Below, piece after piece: positions 1 to 10,587 of a stretch of 64,000 bases of DNA. The notes below the pieces were generated by a model. It searched no databases, was not told the DNA's origin, and saw only the letters and a program-made list of their open reading frames with translations. Position 1 is the stretch's first letter. The number at the start of each line of letters is the position of its first letter. The stretch spans positions 248,001-312,000 of the forward strand of contig CAMRHE010000322.1 of assembly GCA_947044405.1 (NCBI GenBank). Reading direction: 5' to 3'. A program made the position numbers and the translations under genes. Source of the DNA: Leptodactylus fallax. Taxonomy: Eukaryota > Chordata > Amphibia > Anura > Leptodactylidae.

Positions 1-937
1 TAATCAGAATTTGGGTGCCATAAAAAGCCATTATACCTGTGAGGGAGAGATCTTACCCAGAAGTCTAGAATACTCTACAGAGGTCTGGAATTCCATCCAA
101 TAATACCAAGTCTTATAAATTTTGTTCTAGGAGTCATTGATGGAAGAGTTAAGATTTTTCATGTGTATCACATCATTGACCTTGGAGATCCATAGAGACA
201 TTGATGGTGGATTGGTCTGTTTCCACATCAATGGCATGCAGGCTCGAGCTGACACCACTATGGATTGCAATAGAGAGCGTTTGTAGACTTTTTACACTAT
301 GATGTAGGAAAAATAAGGCAGAGCTGAAAGGTTGAGTGGTACAAGTCATACAGTATGTCTTAATTACCTTGCAGACCTCATCCCAAAAAGGCATTAAAAG
401 TCAGAAGAACCAGAATGTATACATCAGCGTCGTCTCTGCCTCTCCACACCTCCAACACTGTGGGTCATCCTCAGGGAACATTTCATGTACTTTAGTAGGG
501 ACCTGGTACTGCATGAAAGGAGCTTATAGCTTGTTTCTTGAAAACGAGACCTAATAAAGGATGTGTGTGTCAGTGCAAATATACAACATTATCTTTGTTC
601 TGCCATAATCTCAAGGTTTAAGTTCGACTCCCATTTAAGCAGAAATAGTGGAGGAGGTTGATCAGGTGAGAGTACGCCGCAAGACACCCGTGCCATTGTA
701 CAGAGATTCAAAGGGTGTCAGAGTGCTATGATACATCGTCGGCAATGTCAGTGTGCAGAGAAAAATCTGTAGCTGAAGGGTACACCATACAGACAATACA
801 GGTAAATCTTGATAAACAGAGGGGTCTAGGGATATTCTCCATTCCGATCCCAATCACATATGTGTCACTCGAGAGAACCCAGCTTCCATTTTAATGCTCA
901 AGAAAGTATACTTTATTGTATGCAAGCTACAGATCTT
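1..937. other. AT-rich intergenic DNA, no gene recognised
   Basis: Only short open frames occur, with no recognisable domain, no coherent codon pattern and no terminal repeats that I can pair. No promoter, RNA gene or simple repeat stands out. It may contain old transposon sequence too decayed to recognise by eye. Confidence 0.5.
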
Positions 938-1114
938 CCTCAGTCAGATTGAAAGTAGAGTCAGTGAATAGTTGCAAAAAATTAGCAAATACTGCTCTGA
1001 ATATCGCAAGTTTAGTTGCTGTGGAATGAGCCCATTCTACAGTGACTGAGGTTGCAATATTTAGCACAGTATTTGCTATTTGCTTGTTTGACTCTACTTG
1101 AAATCTGATTGAGG
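938..1114. mobile_element. small palindromic MITE-like element
   Basis: The two ends are about 70-bp inverted repeats. The left arm starts CCTCAGTCAGATTGAAAGTA. The reverse complement of the right arm starts CCTCAATCAGATTTCAAGTA. Further in, both carry GCAAATACTG followed by a GAATATCGCAA-like stretch. Arms this long with a short centre could fold into one hairpin, as miniature inverted-repeat DNA transposons do. There is no coding capacity. The superfamily cannot be assigned because no clear target duplication is visible. Confidence 0.65.
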
Positions 1115-2339
1115 TAGGTTTGTGACCACAACATCACAGTTTCTGTGGATTGCTTACCATAAATTATATTTTCTAGAGGATTAAAATGCATTTCGGGATC
1201 TATGTTACTTATTACAACATGACTATCATGTACTAACCCACAGATGGAATGTCTCTGAGCTTTCTCACCTACTGACATAGAAGGTCAGTAACAATAGCAA
1301 AACTGCTATCTGTTATAAAGGGAACGTGGGAAAAAGAGCAATGATGATTGAGCCCCATTTATAGAACAATGGTGGAAGAATGATGTCTGAACATATTATA
1401 AATTCTTGCCAAATGGTCATAAACTTGACAATTTAAAAACAAAAGAAAGGAATTGGCATTGCAATAGATGACACTCTTTGTTTTGTGATATGATAAAATT
1501 AATATTTATTAGTTCTAAATTTTGCTTCCTAGAGTCAAGCTTGCCTTGGATATGATTGCATTATTGAAACCAAATCAAACTTACAGGGCTGCCATCAAGA
1601 ATTTTGGGGCACCATGTTATATATTACCATTTCCTATCCTGCCTGAGGCAAGCAGGCTACATGACTTGGAGGGGCCTAGGGCAAGCAGGTGGGCAGAACT
1701 CAGATTGGACTGAATAAATCCTCTTCCTGCCTGTACCATTACCACCAGTACTGCCCTGATGGGGATTCAGCAATCTTACCATCTTACAAGAACTAATCTG
1801 TTCACCCACACTGATTCCCCTGAAGTGACACCTTGTTAAAAACCTGGTCCCCTTGATTTTCTTCCAAAAACTCAAGTAGATATATATATTCTTTCAACAG
1901 CAAACTACAATAGATAGACACTAGCAAGGATTTTGCCTGGCAAGGAGTTCCCCCTCTTTACACTTTCTGCTCACCTCCTGGCTTATGATGTTCTTAGACA
2001 TGTTCTGTTCCCCCATTCCCATCCTCCTCCCTTTCTATTTTTTTCCTAGCCACCACTGTTCCTGAACAAAAAGTGCTGTTATTTTTGGTGCCTGATATGC
2101 TATTTAGACACTACCCCCCTGACTGAACAGAGCCTAGACAGCATGTAAGATACCAAAGGTAACTGCACTGATTGTTCAAGAATGGTTGGAGCTAGGGAAA
2201 AAAAAAATCCAACTGTACTGGAATCAGTGGAGCGATGCCTATTAACAAATGCTAAGAACTAGAGGTAGTTACATTTGCAAGTTTCAGCTATGTTGTGCAG
2301 ACTTATATTTTATTGTACCCCTTATCTTTTGAAAATATA
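1115..2339. other. intergenic DNA without recognised features
   Basis: No domain-bearing reading frame, RNA gene or paired terminal repeat was recognised. Short C/T-rich and A-rich stretches occur, such as the A-run near 2199-2208. I cannot say whether it is unique sequence. Confidence 0.4.
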
Positions 2340-2612
2340 AATAAAGAATATATAAAAATGAATCTTTATTGAAAGCAAAGAAGACTCTCTTCCGAAGATC
2401 CAGCACCGCCTCTCTCTTCTTCTGCTTATGCCTCTCCGCCGCATCATCAGCCGCCGAGTCTCTGTTCAACATCCAAATGCACATGAAAATGGCTGACTGG
2501 AAATGCACAGTCGGCTCTGTCACGAAATGGCAGAGCCGACCGAGCATGTGCGGGATTTGAATCCCGAACAATTTTTAGCACATTATGTAGCTACTTAGGC
2601 CATACCGACTTT
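2340..2612 (-). repeat. tRNA-derived SINE-like repeat
   Basis: Read on the minus strand, 2550-2566 contains a good RNA polymerase III box B (GATTCAAATCC). About 40 bases upstream, TGGCCTAAGTAG resembles box A, giving a tRNA-like head. The body follows and includes a perfect 10-bp hairpin: GTCGGCTCTG at 2510-2519 pairs with CAGAGCCGAC at 2531-2540. The tail is A/T-rich with an AATAAA. This order of head, body and tail is typical of SINEs. No cloverleaf can be closed, so it is not a working tRNA gene. The family is not identified and the edges are approximate. Confidence 0.5.
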
Positions 2613-2671
2613 CCAGTAAATCATGCCCCTTTTTGTACAAGTTATAAATAAGTCCAAAAAGTGTCTTAGGC

Positions 2672-2725
2672 TGAGGTCCCATGATGCGGAAACGCAGCTT
2701 TTTTTGTTGCAGTTTTTTTAGCCAA
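2672..2725 (+). repeat. left end of a GGCTAAGG-type (Harbinger-like) MITE
   Basis: TTA followed by GGCTGAGGTCCCATGATGCG, then a GCGGAAACGCAGC motif and a T-rich stretch, matches the terminus of the abundant MITE family seen complete at 29100-29267 and 44952-45209. No matching right end is nearby, so it is probably a truncated copy. A right-end fragment with the same GGCTGAGG variant lies at 8094-8127 in inverse orientation. Confidence 0.5.
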
Positions 2726-3029
2726 ATCCAGAAGTGGACTGAGCCGACTTTAGAAGCATAAGTACTTCCTATATATTCCCCATTCCTTTTATAGTCATTC
2801 TTGACTTTGGCTCAAAAAAAACAAAACGCATATATGTGCATTTGAAATGGTGGCATCCACCCCCATTATGGATTGTAGGTGTGTGAGTGGATGTTTTATT
2901 AGCATTTTGCACCTGTGCTCTATCATATACAATAGAGCCTATCTACAACCTGCACAGCTATGTTTCATCTGGTATTAGGTAAGCGTGGCCTTTTTTTTTG
3001 TGATATGTCTTTTTTAGTAGTGTGTTTTT

Positions 3030-3600
3030 TTATACATTTCTAATGGTAAACGCCATAGCAGAAAAAAAAAATCAAAATGTCTGATTTGGCGTTTTTCGCT
3101 GATTTGCATCCCTAAAAAAATGAAATAAAAAGTGATCAAAACATCATACATTCCCCAACTTGGTATCAATAGAAACTACATATTGTCCCACAAAAAGAGC
3201 TCCATGCACTGAAACATAAAAAGTTACAGGTGTCATTACATGTTTTTTTTTCTTCAAAATGTAGAATGTAAAGTTATTAAAATATGAAAAAAAAACAACA
3301 TAAATTTAGTAACACCGTGATCATACTGATCTGGAGAATAAAGTTAACATAACATTTTTACTGCACAGTGGAAACCGTAAAAACAAAACAAATAGGAAAA
3401 TGTTGGTACTGCATTTTTTTTTCTCAATTTCACCTCAATCTGAATTTTTTTCCTGCTTCCCAGTACATAGTATGGAATAATAAATGGTACCATTTTAAAG
3501 TACAACTTGTCGCGCTAAAATCAAGTCCTTATAACTACATAAACGGAAAAATTGGAAAGTTATAGCTTTTGGAATGCAGGGAGTCTGTGTCATGTAAGGG
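3030..3600 (+). repeat. A/T-rich dispersed repeat, middle module (copy 1)
   Basis: It shares an ordered series of motifs with 24460-25080: AAAAAGTGATCAAA, then TTGTCCCACA, AAAAGTTACAG, GTAACACCGTGATCATACTG, a run of A/T, TTCACCTCA, CTTCCCA and GGTACCATT. The two copies run in the same direction and are strongly diverged. Comparable sequence is common in frog genomes in my recollection, but the superfamily is not assigned here. Short open frames in it are incidental. Confidence 0.65.
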
Positions 3601-4476
3601 TTAAAGGGGTTTTCCCATTTCCTTGTCTCCCCTGTTTGATTGCTGCCTTATTTCCTGTATTCTTCCACAAGCTGGTGGGTGGGCATTGACCGTTGATGGA
3701 CAGGACACTATGAAGTACCTCAGTAAATATAGACATTGCCTTTACCAAGACAGATTATTTATTATGATTACTGTAAATCTATAATAATGCAGGTTAAATA
3801 ATATCCACAGTATATTTATATTACATTGCACAGGTTTGGAGAGAAAATAAAACTTACAGGCTGCTAAAACTCAATTTTATATTTGTGTTTACACAGAGAG
3901 GTAACACTGTCCAAGCCTCTATCAGCAAACTGTAGTTAGCTGAAGATAATAGCTCTGAGAGCTAACATAATCCAGACAACTCAACCCCCTCCCCACCAGA
4001 AAACAGTGAGCCATGTTATCCATCCTATAATGCTAGATAAGGAGAGATACAGGCCAGGGACCAAGGAAATTATTTGTAAACAATGTGAGAATTATTTGAC
4101 ATAGAAGGCAAACTAAGGCTGGGTTCACACCTGCGATTGGTAAACCTTCGGGTTTTCCGTCCCCGAACCTGTTTAAAAAATGCGGAGTTCAGTGCTTTTT
4201 TCTCTGCATTTTTCACCCTTTTCAGGCGTAAACCCGGCGGACCCCATTATAGTCTATGGGGTCCGAGGGTTTCCGCGGGTAACCGCTTTTTTAAACGGAT
4301 TAGGTTTCCATTCTGGGGGTTCCCAAAGCGGACCCTCCGAATGTAAAACCAAACGCAGGTATGAACCTAGCGTCAGCAGCATTTCTAAAGCAATGTGTTT
4401 AGGAAAACTCTTGAATTTACATGAGCTAGCAGTATAAATAGGATCATTGAGATGGAAATACCCCTCTAAACTGTGA
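3601..4476 (+). mobile_element. TIR element (copy 1), interrupted by a MITE
   Basis: The left end TTAAAGGGGTTTTCCCATTT pairs with the reverse complement of the right end, TTAGAGGGGTATTTCCATCT, giving terminal inverted repeats of about 25 bp. The body is homologous, in inverse orientation, to 7543-8078: matching stretches include GAAGTACCTCAGTA, CAGGTTTGGAGAGAAAA, CAGCAAACTG and TTGAATTTACATGAGCTAGC. The copy is split by a 256-bp MITE at 4117-4372 that the other copy lacks. It is a non-coding DNA transposon of unassigned superfamily. Confidence 0.7.
4117..4372. mobile_element. Harbinger-like MITE nested in the TIR element
   Basis: The termini GGCTGGGTTCACACCTGCG and (reverse complement of the right end) CGCTAGGTTCATACCTGCG form about 20-bp inverted repeats, and the inner sequence is also largely palindromic. 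The left flank is TAA and the right flank TCA, which fits a 3-bp target duplication with one later change. The related element at 33601-33979 has a perfect TAA duplication, as PIF/Harbinger elements do. The empty site in the homologous repeat at 7543-8078 confirms the borders. Open frames inside are by-products of the palindrome. Confidence 0.8.
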
Positions 4477-5280
4477 GCACTTTCCTCTGAGCACATGCCT
4501 TACCTATAGTAACCAAACAACATATTACATTATTCAACAAGCACAAGTAAATATCTGCCATTAAAAGATGTGCACCATGAAGAATTTTGAAGGGGATGCC
4601 TTCAATTGTTGATCTAGTTGACCATATATTTCAACAAATCCAACTCAACCCACTGACCACATAGCAGAAATGTTGTACAAGTAGCTTGGGTATAAAATAT
4701 GATCTTTCTCCAGAATATAATATATTCTGCTCAAATGTACTGTGCATATTTGATCAAACAGCCAAATACATAGTACTAACTTGCAATTGTTTTAAGAATA
4801 ACCTTGCTCTGGGTAACATGATGACCAAGCTTTTTGCATCATAAGATCCCTTTATTATTTATAAGTGTCCCAGACAGATTAAAATGATAGTCTTTAATTA
4901 GTGGGTAGTTGTATCCCAAATTCAGCACAGACAGATGGGCAAACTATTTAAAGGACAATACAGATGTTGAAGCTAATCCTGTACACCTATCCTATGGCAA
5001 CAATAATTTTGGTACTTCATAAATTATCAATTAGTGGAGCGGTTAGCCGAACACATCTGAACACCGTATGTCTCGGCTGCATATACCTAAATTTGACTAT
5101 TTCCTTCTTGCAACAGATTCATGCCTCATAGTGACACCCATCATTCTTCAGTTATGAACCTTAACAGTTTATATCCAACAGTTGACAACTACTTTTAGGG
5201 CATGTTCAAGTGATTGATCGTTCATAGTGTTGTGAATTAAAATCTTCTACAGGAATCTGAGGCTGAGCCTCGGATTTCTG
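4477..5280. other. intergenic DNA without recognised features
   Basis: AT-rich sequence with no domain-bearing frame, RNA gene or paired inverted repeat recognised. No regulatory element can be supported from sequence alone. Confidence 0.4.
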
Positions 5281-6890
5281 CTGAGGATTTGCAGAAGGCT
5301 CGAACTGGCCCATCAGGGTGTCGGTGAATCACCCTGGTGGGCCCCGTGCCTTTAGGTCAGGTCTGGCCACATCTTTAACAGAAAGGTTCCCGGCATCATG
5401 TGCCGCAGGGCCCCTTTCCAATAGAAGCCTGCCTAGGGGAGGTTTGTGAGAATAACAAACATTTTACTCACCTCTCCTTTGTGATCCCGTGTCATCTTCT
5501 GGCCATTTCTGGACTGTAGCTGACGTCACGTGTTCACAGACCAATCACAGGCCTCAGCGGTTATGTGGGTCGCGCTGCCATCATAACGTCAGTGTGCCAC
5601 ATGTGACCGCTAAGGCCTGTGATTGTGCTGTCCGGAATGTTTGACGTTAGCCACAGAGTCCGGGAGCAATGCGATGATGCCCAGAAGAGGTAAGGCAAGG
5701 TGAGTATAACTGTTTGTTATTTTCTCTCACCTCCCCTGGGCCTCTGATTATTATACTCTGAGGTCTGAAGCAGCTTGAGGCTCTGGGTAGTATATTATAC
5801 TGTGTGGGGCCACTGTGGAGCATTATACTGGGAAGGCCCTCTGGAAAGCATAATCTATTGTGTGAGGCCATTGTGGAGCATTATAATGGGGGGATGCTCT
5901 GGGGAGAATATTATATTGTGTGGGGCCACTGTGGAACATTACTGGGGGGCACTGTGGAGAATTATACTAGGGAGCCCTCTATGGAGCATATTATACTGTC
6001 TGGGGCCACAGTGGGGAACATATTATACTGGGGAGGTTCTGGGTAGTATATTATATTGTGTGGGGCCAGTATAGAGCATTATACTGAAGGGGCCTCTTGG
6101 GAGCCTATTATACTGTTTTAGGCCACTGTGGAGCATATTATATTGTGTGGGGCTTCTCATGCACATATTATACTCTGTGGGGCCACTGTGGTGCATTATA
6201 CATGGTGGGGTAAGGCTTTGGGGAGCATATTATACTGTGTGGGCCACATTGGAGCATTTTAATGGGGGAGCTGTGGGCAGCCTTTTATACTGTGTGAGGC
6301 ATATTATATTGTATGGTGCTGCTGGGGAGTATATTATACTGTGTGGGGCCACTAAGGGGTATTATACTGTGTTGGGGCTTTGTGGAGCATATAATACTGT
6401 GTGGGGCCACTAAGGGGTATTATACTGTGTTCGGGCTCTGGGGAGCATATTATACTGCCGAGGGCACTGTGCAGCATTATGTACCATGTGGAGCATTATA
6501 TAACATGTGGGGCATTATATTGGGGGGGGGGCTCTAAATTCCTGCTGACAGCCCAGAGTGCTATGTCTTCATCACAACTCTCTCACTATAATATTGCACT
6601 TAAATGTCATGCTCCATGGCTGTGTCATTCCCCATACAGTACTGTGCATGAACCGGCCATGGAGGTATTGAGGTCTGCACAGTACTATAGGGGATGACTG
6701 TACTGGTAACATGCTCAGTAATGCTGGATAGTCAGCACATACTGTATGTAAGATTTTAGTAAAGGAGCCATGGTGTAGACTATTAACAGGAAGCTATTAA
6801 GTGGGTCCTAGGACCTTCAGTCCGACACTGGAGGTGGGCCCCTAGAAACAATTCCACTGGTGGGCCCTAGACATCCCAGTCCGACACAGA
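5281..6890 (+). repeat. composite dispersed repeat with minisatellite core (copy 1)
   Basis: It begins with a hairpin-forming segment (GGCCCATCAGGGTG and CACCCTGGTGGGCC near 5307-5343) and then GGGCCCCTTTCCAATAGAAG. Next is a GC-rich stretch with TCACAGGCCT-type motifs, then the minisatellite at 5775-6540. It ends with GGTGGGCCC-containing sequence near 6825-6885. The segment 5408-5700 plus the minisatellite recurs at 57770-58370 in the same order and orientation, which shows it is one dispersed unit. It has no coding capacity and its class is not known. Confidence 0.65.
5775..6540 (+). repeat. degenerate minisatellite, about 30-45 bp unit
   Basis: Tandem units of the general form GAGCATATTATACTGTGTGG followed by GGCCACTGTG are repeated about twenty times with substitutions and length variation. 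Overlapping open frames rich in Gly, Tyr, Ile and Leu arise only because the unit has few stops in some frames. Related units occur at 43140-43310 and 58060-58370. Confidence 0.9.
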
Positions 6891-7542
6891 TTTGCAGTGT
6901 GCACTGTTCCAATTCTGTACCCTAATTAGCCACAAATAATGAAATTTATATGGTCTAATAAATGCCTTGAAAATAGTATCTTCAGAATCTTCAATCCCAT
7001 ACTATTACATATTAAGCTAAGCAGAACATATACAGTATCTCAAACAACAGGCCCTCGCTTGTACTTGCAATCAGATCCTGTGTGCCAATCATCACAAAAT
7101 CTATTTTGAAATCTTAATATGTTGGTAAAAATTTTCCTAAGTGTGTCCCATCTATGTTGGAGAGGATGAAGCCAGGTTCAAACCTTACTAAACATGTTCT
7201 AGCTTAATACAAACATGTTGTTAAACACTGTATTAGATATCCCTATAACTTAAAGGGAGTGTACCACCACAAAAATCACTTCTAAACCACTTGTATGCTG
7301 TTGTAGGGCCACTAAGTGGATCTTTTATTCCATATGTAATTGAAATGTTTCGAACACTTGGTTTGTAGTCACATCTGCACCATTTGCCTTGTGACTAATA
7401 AGCTGATACATTTATTTACTGGATCAATATGATTACATTGGTACCAAATATGTATAGTTTTATTACTTTTGCAAAGTTAAAAAGCATTTTTGCATTAACA
7501 ATTTTCTTTTTGCATCGCTACTTTCCAAGATCTATATCTTAA
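6891..7542. other. intergenic DNA without recognised features
   Basis: No domain-bearing frame, RNA gene or paired terminal repeat was recognised. The tail of the preceding composite repeat may extend a little into it. Confidence 0.4.
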
Positions 7543-8078
7543 AGGGGTATTCCCATCTCAAGGATCCTATCTATTCTGCTAGCTCATGTAAATTCAAGAG
7601 TTTTACTAAATACATTGCATTAGAATGCTGCTTCATTTACCTACTATGTGAAATTATTCTTCCCCATTGTTTACACAGCATTGTCAAGGAACCTGACCTA
7701 TATTTCTCCTTATTTAACATTATAGAATGGATGGCCTGACTCATAACTATCTAAAGGGGAGGAGGACTGGATTACACTTGCTTTCAGAGCTGTTTATCTC
7801 CTGCAATATGGGCCATTAGGTCAGCTAATTGCAGTTTGCTGATAAAGGCTCAGACATTTTGTTTTTTTATCTCTCTATGTAAACACAAAGATAACATTGC
7901 ATTTACTGCAAGTCCGTTATCATTCCTAGCAGCCAGTATGTTTTTTCTCTCCAAACCTGTGTAATGTAATATACATTTACTGTGCATATTATTTGAACTG
8001 TATTATTATAGATTTCTAGGAATCATAACAAATAATCTCTCATGGTAAAGGCGATGTCTATATCTACTGAGGTACTTC
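7543..8078 (-). mobile_element. TIR element (copy 2), empty of the MITE
   Basis: The sequence is the inverse homologue of 3601-4476. It begins AAAGGGGTATTCCCATCTC and keeps TGCTAGCTCATGTAAATTCA, CAGTTTGCTGATA and TCTCCAAACCTGTG. At the point where the other copy has the MITE, the two flanks are directly joined, so the MITE arrived in copy 1 after the copies separated. The far end is cut off near 8078, where a fragment of another MITE begins. Confidence 0.7.
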
Positions 8079-8093
8079 ATCAACCCCCCAAAA

Positions 8094-8127
8094 AACTGCG
8101 TTTCCACAACATGGGGCCTCAGCCTAA
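8094..8127 (+). repeat. right end of a GGCTAAGG-type MITE
   Basis: CTGCGTTTCCACAACATGGG then GCCTCAGCCTAA is the reverse complement of the 5' end seen at 2672-2700, including the unusual GGCTGAGG variant. It abuts the truncated TIR element copy 2. Only the terminus remains. Confidence 0.5.
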
Positions 8128-8149
8128 ATTACTTTTGTCAATGAAACTG

Positions 8150-10108
8150 TGTGAGGGATTATTTTCTGCTGGAAAACCTCCATTTTTTTAATGATGCCAT
8201 TTTGGCGAAAATAGCACTTTTTGATAGCTTTTAATAATAGTTTTTTCAGTGGCCTACAGACAAAAAAAAAATGCAATTTTTTTTTTTTTGTACGTTGTTC
8301 ACCATACAGAGAAAATAAGATCCAGTTGTATTGCTCAGGTCATTACAGGCGCAGCAATATCCAACATGTGTTTATGTTTTAATTTTTTATTATTTACTAA
8401 ACATTTTGGGATTGGGGGATTAATGTTTTATTATGATTTTATTTGTGTATTTTTTTTTTTTATAAAACTGTATTTAAAAATTTTTTATATTATTTTTTAG
8501 TCAACCAAGGGTACTACCTATGTAGTCCAATGCATTACATTGTCTGTCAAGAGGCTCCCAGCTATTATGTAAAGGCATTGGCACCCTGCAAATGCTTTCA
8601 CAAGGAAGCTGATGCCTAGAGGAGGGAGCCGCTCCCCTTCAAAACCATTTAAATGCAGTGGTCGCAATCAGCATGGCATCTAAAAGGGTGGATCCTGGGC
8701 GTTAGGAACAGTAGCTTGGCTGTGAGTACACAGCTGGACACCTACTTCACACAGTGCAGGCTACCCCGTACTATCCCAATGCAATTAACATAGAAAGTCA
8801 AATTGCATTGCAATAAGTTCCATTAGTTACCAACATAGAAAGTCTATACTAATACATTAATGGGTTAATTTCCATTACCTCTAGCTCAATATCAAATCTG
8901 GAACTTGAATATTGTCCCTAACCTAAAAAACATAATTGAAAAAAATATCTATATATGTGTTTGCAGTTAGTGTGTCTAAACACAGTGAGCACTGATAGAA
9001 CAGGGTCAGACTGTGCAAGGATATGTCGCCAACTGGTAAACTCTGTTATAGAACGTGGACCCAGGGCGATCAGCTACTCACTGGCGCAGTTTTTGCCAAG
9101 GCTTTTAAGATAAAGTGTTGTCTAAATGGGAAACATTTGTTAAACAATCTCACAATGTGTTTAAAACATGAAAAAGCACTGGTGACCTCACTGATCCCCC
9201 AATGCACCAGTTCCAATACTTACCATGTCCCTGTTGGTCTCTACTTGTTGGTCCTGTTTCTGCCACAAAATGCTCATACCTCATCGAGTGATTGACTGAG
9301 TAGGCATTTCTCAGTGATTCCTTTGTGTCCAGATGGGACTGAGAAGTGGAAAACAGAGGGGGCTCTGTACTATTACAGTAAATGAAAAGTAAAAAACTGA
9401 TGGTCCGTCTAGTCTGTACTTATTGTATTTGAGCCACTGGATGAAATTTACCTAGACAAAGCTGTCAGAACAAGTATAGAATGAAGCTATATCTTTGTAA
9501 ATGCTACATTTATAGATGATATATTCATTTAGCAGTGGCACAAATATTTACCAAAGAAGTTCATATAAAAGGTAGAGGATTTTCTTCCTAAGCTATAAAA
9601 ATAACTACAGGGTACTGATATTGTGCTGTATGCATTCCCCAAAGTACTATTCTTACTTTCATTTAAAGAGGAGTAAAATATTTCCTGCAAGGCTCCATGA
9701 TAAAGGAAGGTACATGCTTTGGGATATCCTTGGACTGACCAGAATTATCATACTTTTCTACATTGTGATCCCGCAGCCTGAAGACATGCATTACAGAGAT
9801 GCCACTGAAAAATTAGAAAAGTAGAATGAAGGAACTCAGCTTTTTAAGCCTCTACTTAAATTATCACATGTCATCTGTTCATAGAATAAAACTTTCCTGT
9901 TACTGCTCTCACTAATGTAGACTGTAGCACAGGTAGTATAGTCAGTATCCTGTATTTCGCTGTCATATGATTTTTCACCTTCCTCTCTAGGTTAAAGGGG
10001 TAGTATATCTTCTGGAAGATTTAAGTCATGTGATGTTCTACTATGCTGTGCATCAATTCTTCACATTTATTTAAGTGAGTTGTGATGTTATGGATTAGAT
10101 TTCACATA
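8150..10108. other. AT-rich intergenic DNA, probable dispersed repeats
   Basis: Around 8150-8650 an A/T-rich block followed by GC-richer sequence looks like a dispersed frog repeat, but no second copy is obvious in the window. From 8650 to 10108 no coding domain, RNA gene or paired inverted repeat was recognised. A 90-codon open frame at 9023-9295 matches no family known to me. Confidence 0.35.
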
Positions 10109-10110
10109 TA

Positions 10111-10587
10111 CAGTACAGACCAAAAGTTTGGACACACCTTCTCATTCCAAGAGTTTTCTGTATTTTCATGACTATAAAAATTGTAGATTCACACTGAAGG
10201 CATCAAAACTATGAATTAACACATGTGGAATTATATACTTAACAAAAAAGTGTGAAACAACTGAAAATATGTCTTTTATTCTAGGTTCTTCAAAGTAGCC
10301 ACCTTTTGCTTTGATTACTGCTTTGCACACTCTTGGCATTCTCTTGATGAGCTTCAAGAGGTAGTCACCTGAAATGGTCTTCCAACAGTCTTGAAGGAGT
10401 TCCCAGAGATGCTTAGCACTTGTTGGCCCTTTTGCCTTCACTCTGCGGTCCAGCTCACCCCAAACCATCTCGATTGTGTTAATTCATAGTTTTGATGCCT
10501 TCAGTGTGAATCTACAATTTTTATAGTCATGAAAATACAGAAAACTCTTGGAATGAGAAGGTGTGTCCAAACTTTTGGTCTGTACTG
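10111..10587. mobile_element. Tc1-like family A, internal-deletion derivative (copy A1)
   Basis: It starts CAGTACAGACCAAAAGTTTG and ends with the reverse complement of the same sequence. TA on both sides (10109-10110 and 10588-10589) is the Tc1/mariner target duplication. The inverted repeats run beyond 100 bp, through AATTCATAG. Between them only the last third of the transposase survives, so this is a 477-bp non-autonomous deletion product of the element seen complete at 37686-39318. Confidence 0.95.
10282..10468 (-). pseudogene. Tc1-like family A transposase, C-terminal remnant
   Basis: The minus strand encodes about 60 residues from VWGELDRRVKAKG to GGYFEEPRI, the extreme C-terminus of the DDE transposase. 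The catalytic residues are all upstream and deleted. A 2-bp loss turns the normal AGA-ATA-TAA end into AGA-ATA-AAA, so the frame runs on into the terminal repeat as far as 10172. The upstream break joins the coding sequence directly to the opposite terminal repeat near 10470. Confidence 0.9.

Noticed and set aside
2550..2640. Possible tRNA gene on the minus strand
   Set aside because: Boxes A and B are present, but no acceptor or anticodon stem can be closed, so it was called a SINE-like head.
4137..4496. Open frames on both strands in the MITE
   Set aside because: The palindromic element gives similar peptides on both strands, and the same peptides appear in the MITE at 33601-33979.
5775..6697. 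Overlapping open frames rich in Gly, Tyr and Ile
   Set aside because: They are produced by the minisatellite unit, which lacks stops in some frames. There is no signal peptide, domain or stable unit length.
2672..8127. A 5.4-kb composite transposon bounded by inverted GGCTGAGG ends
   Set aside because: The two ends match in inverse orientation, but both family ends are scattered through the window and no target duplication links these two.
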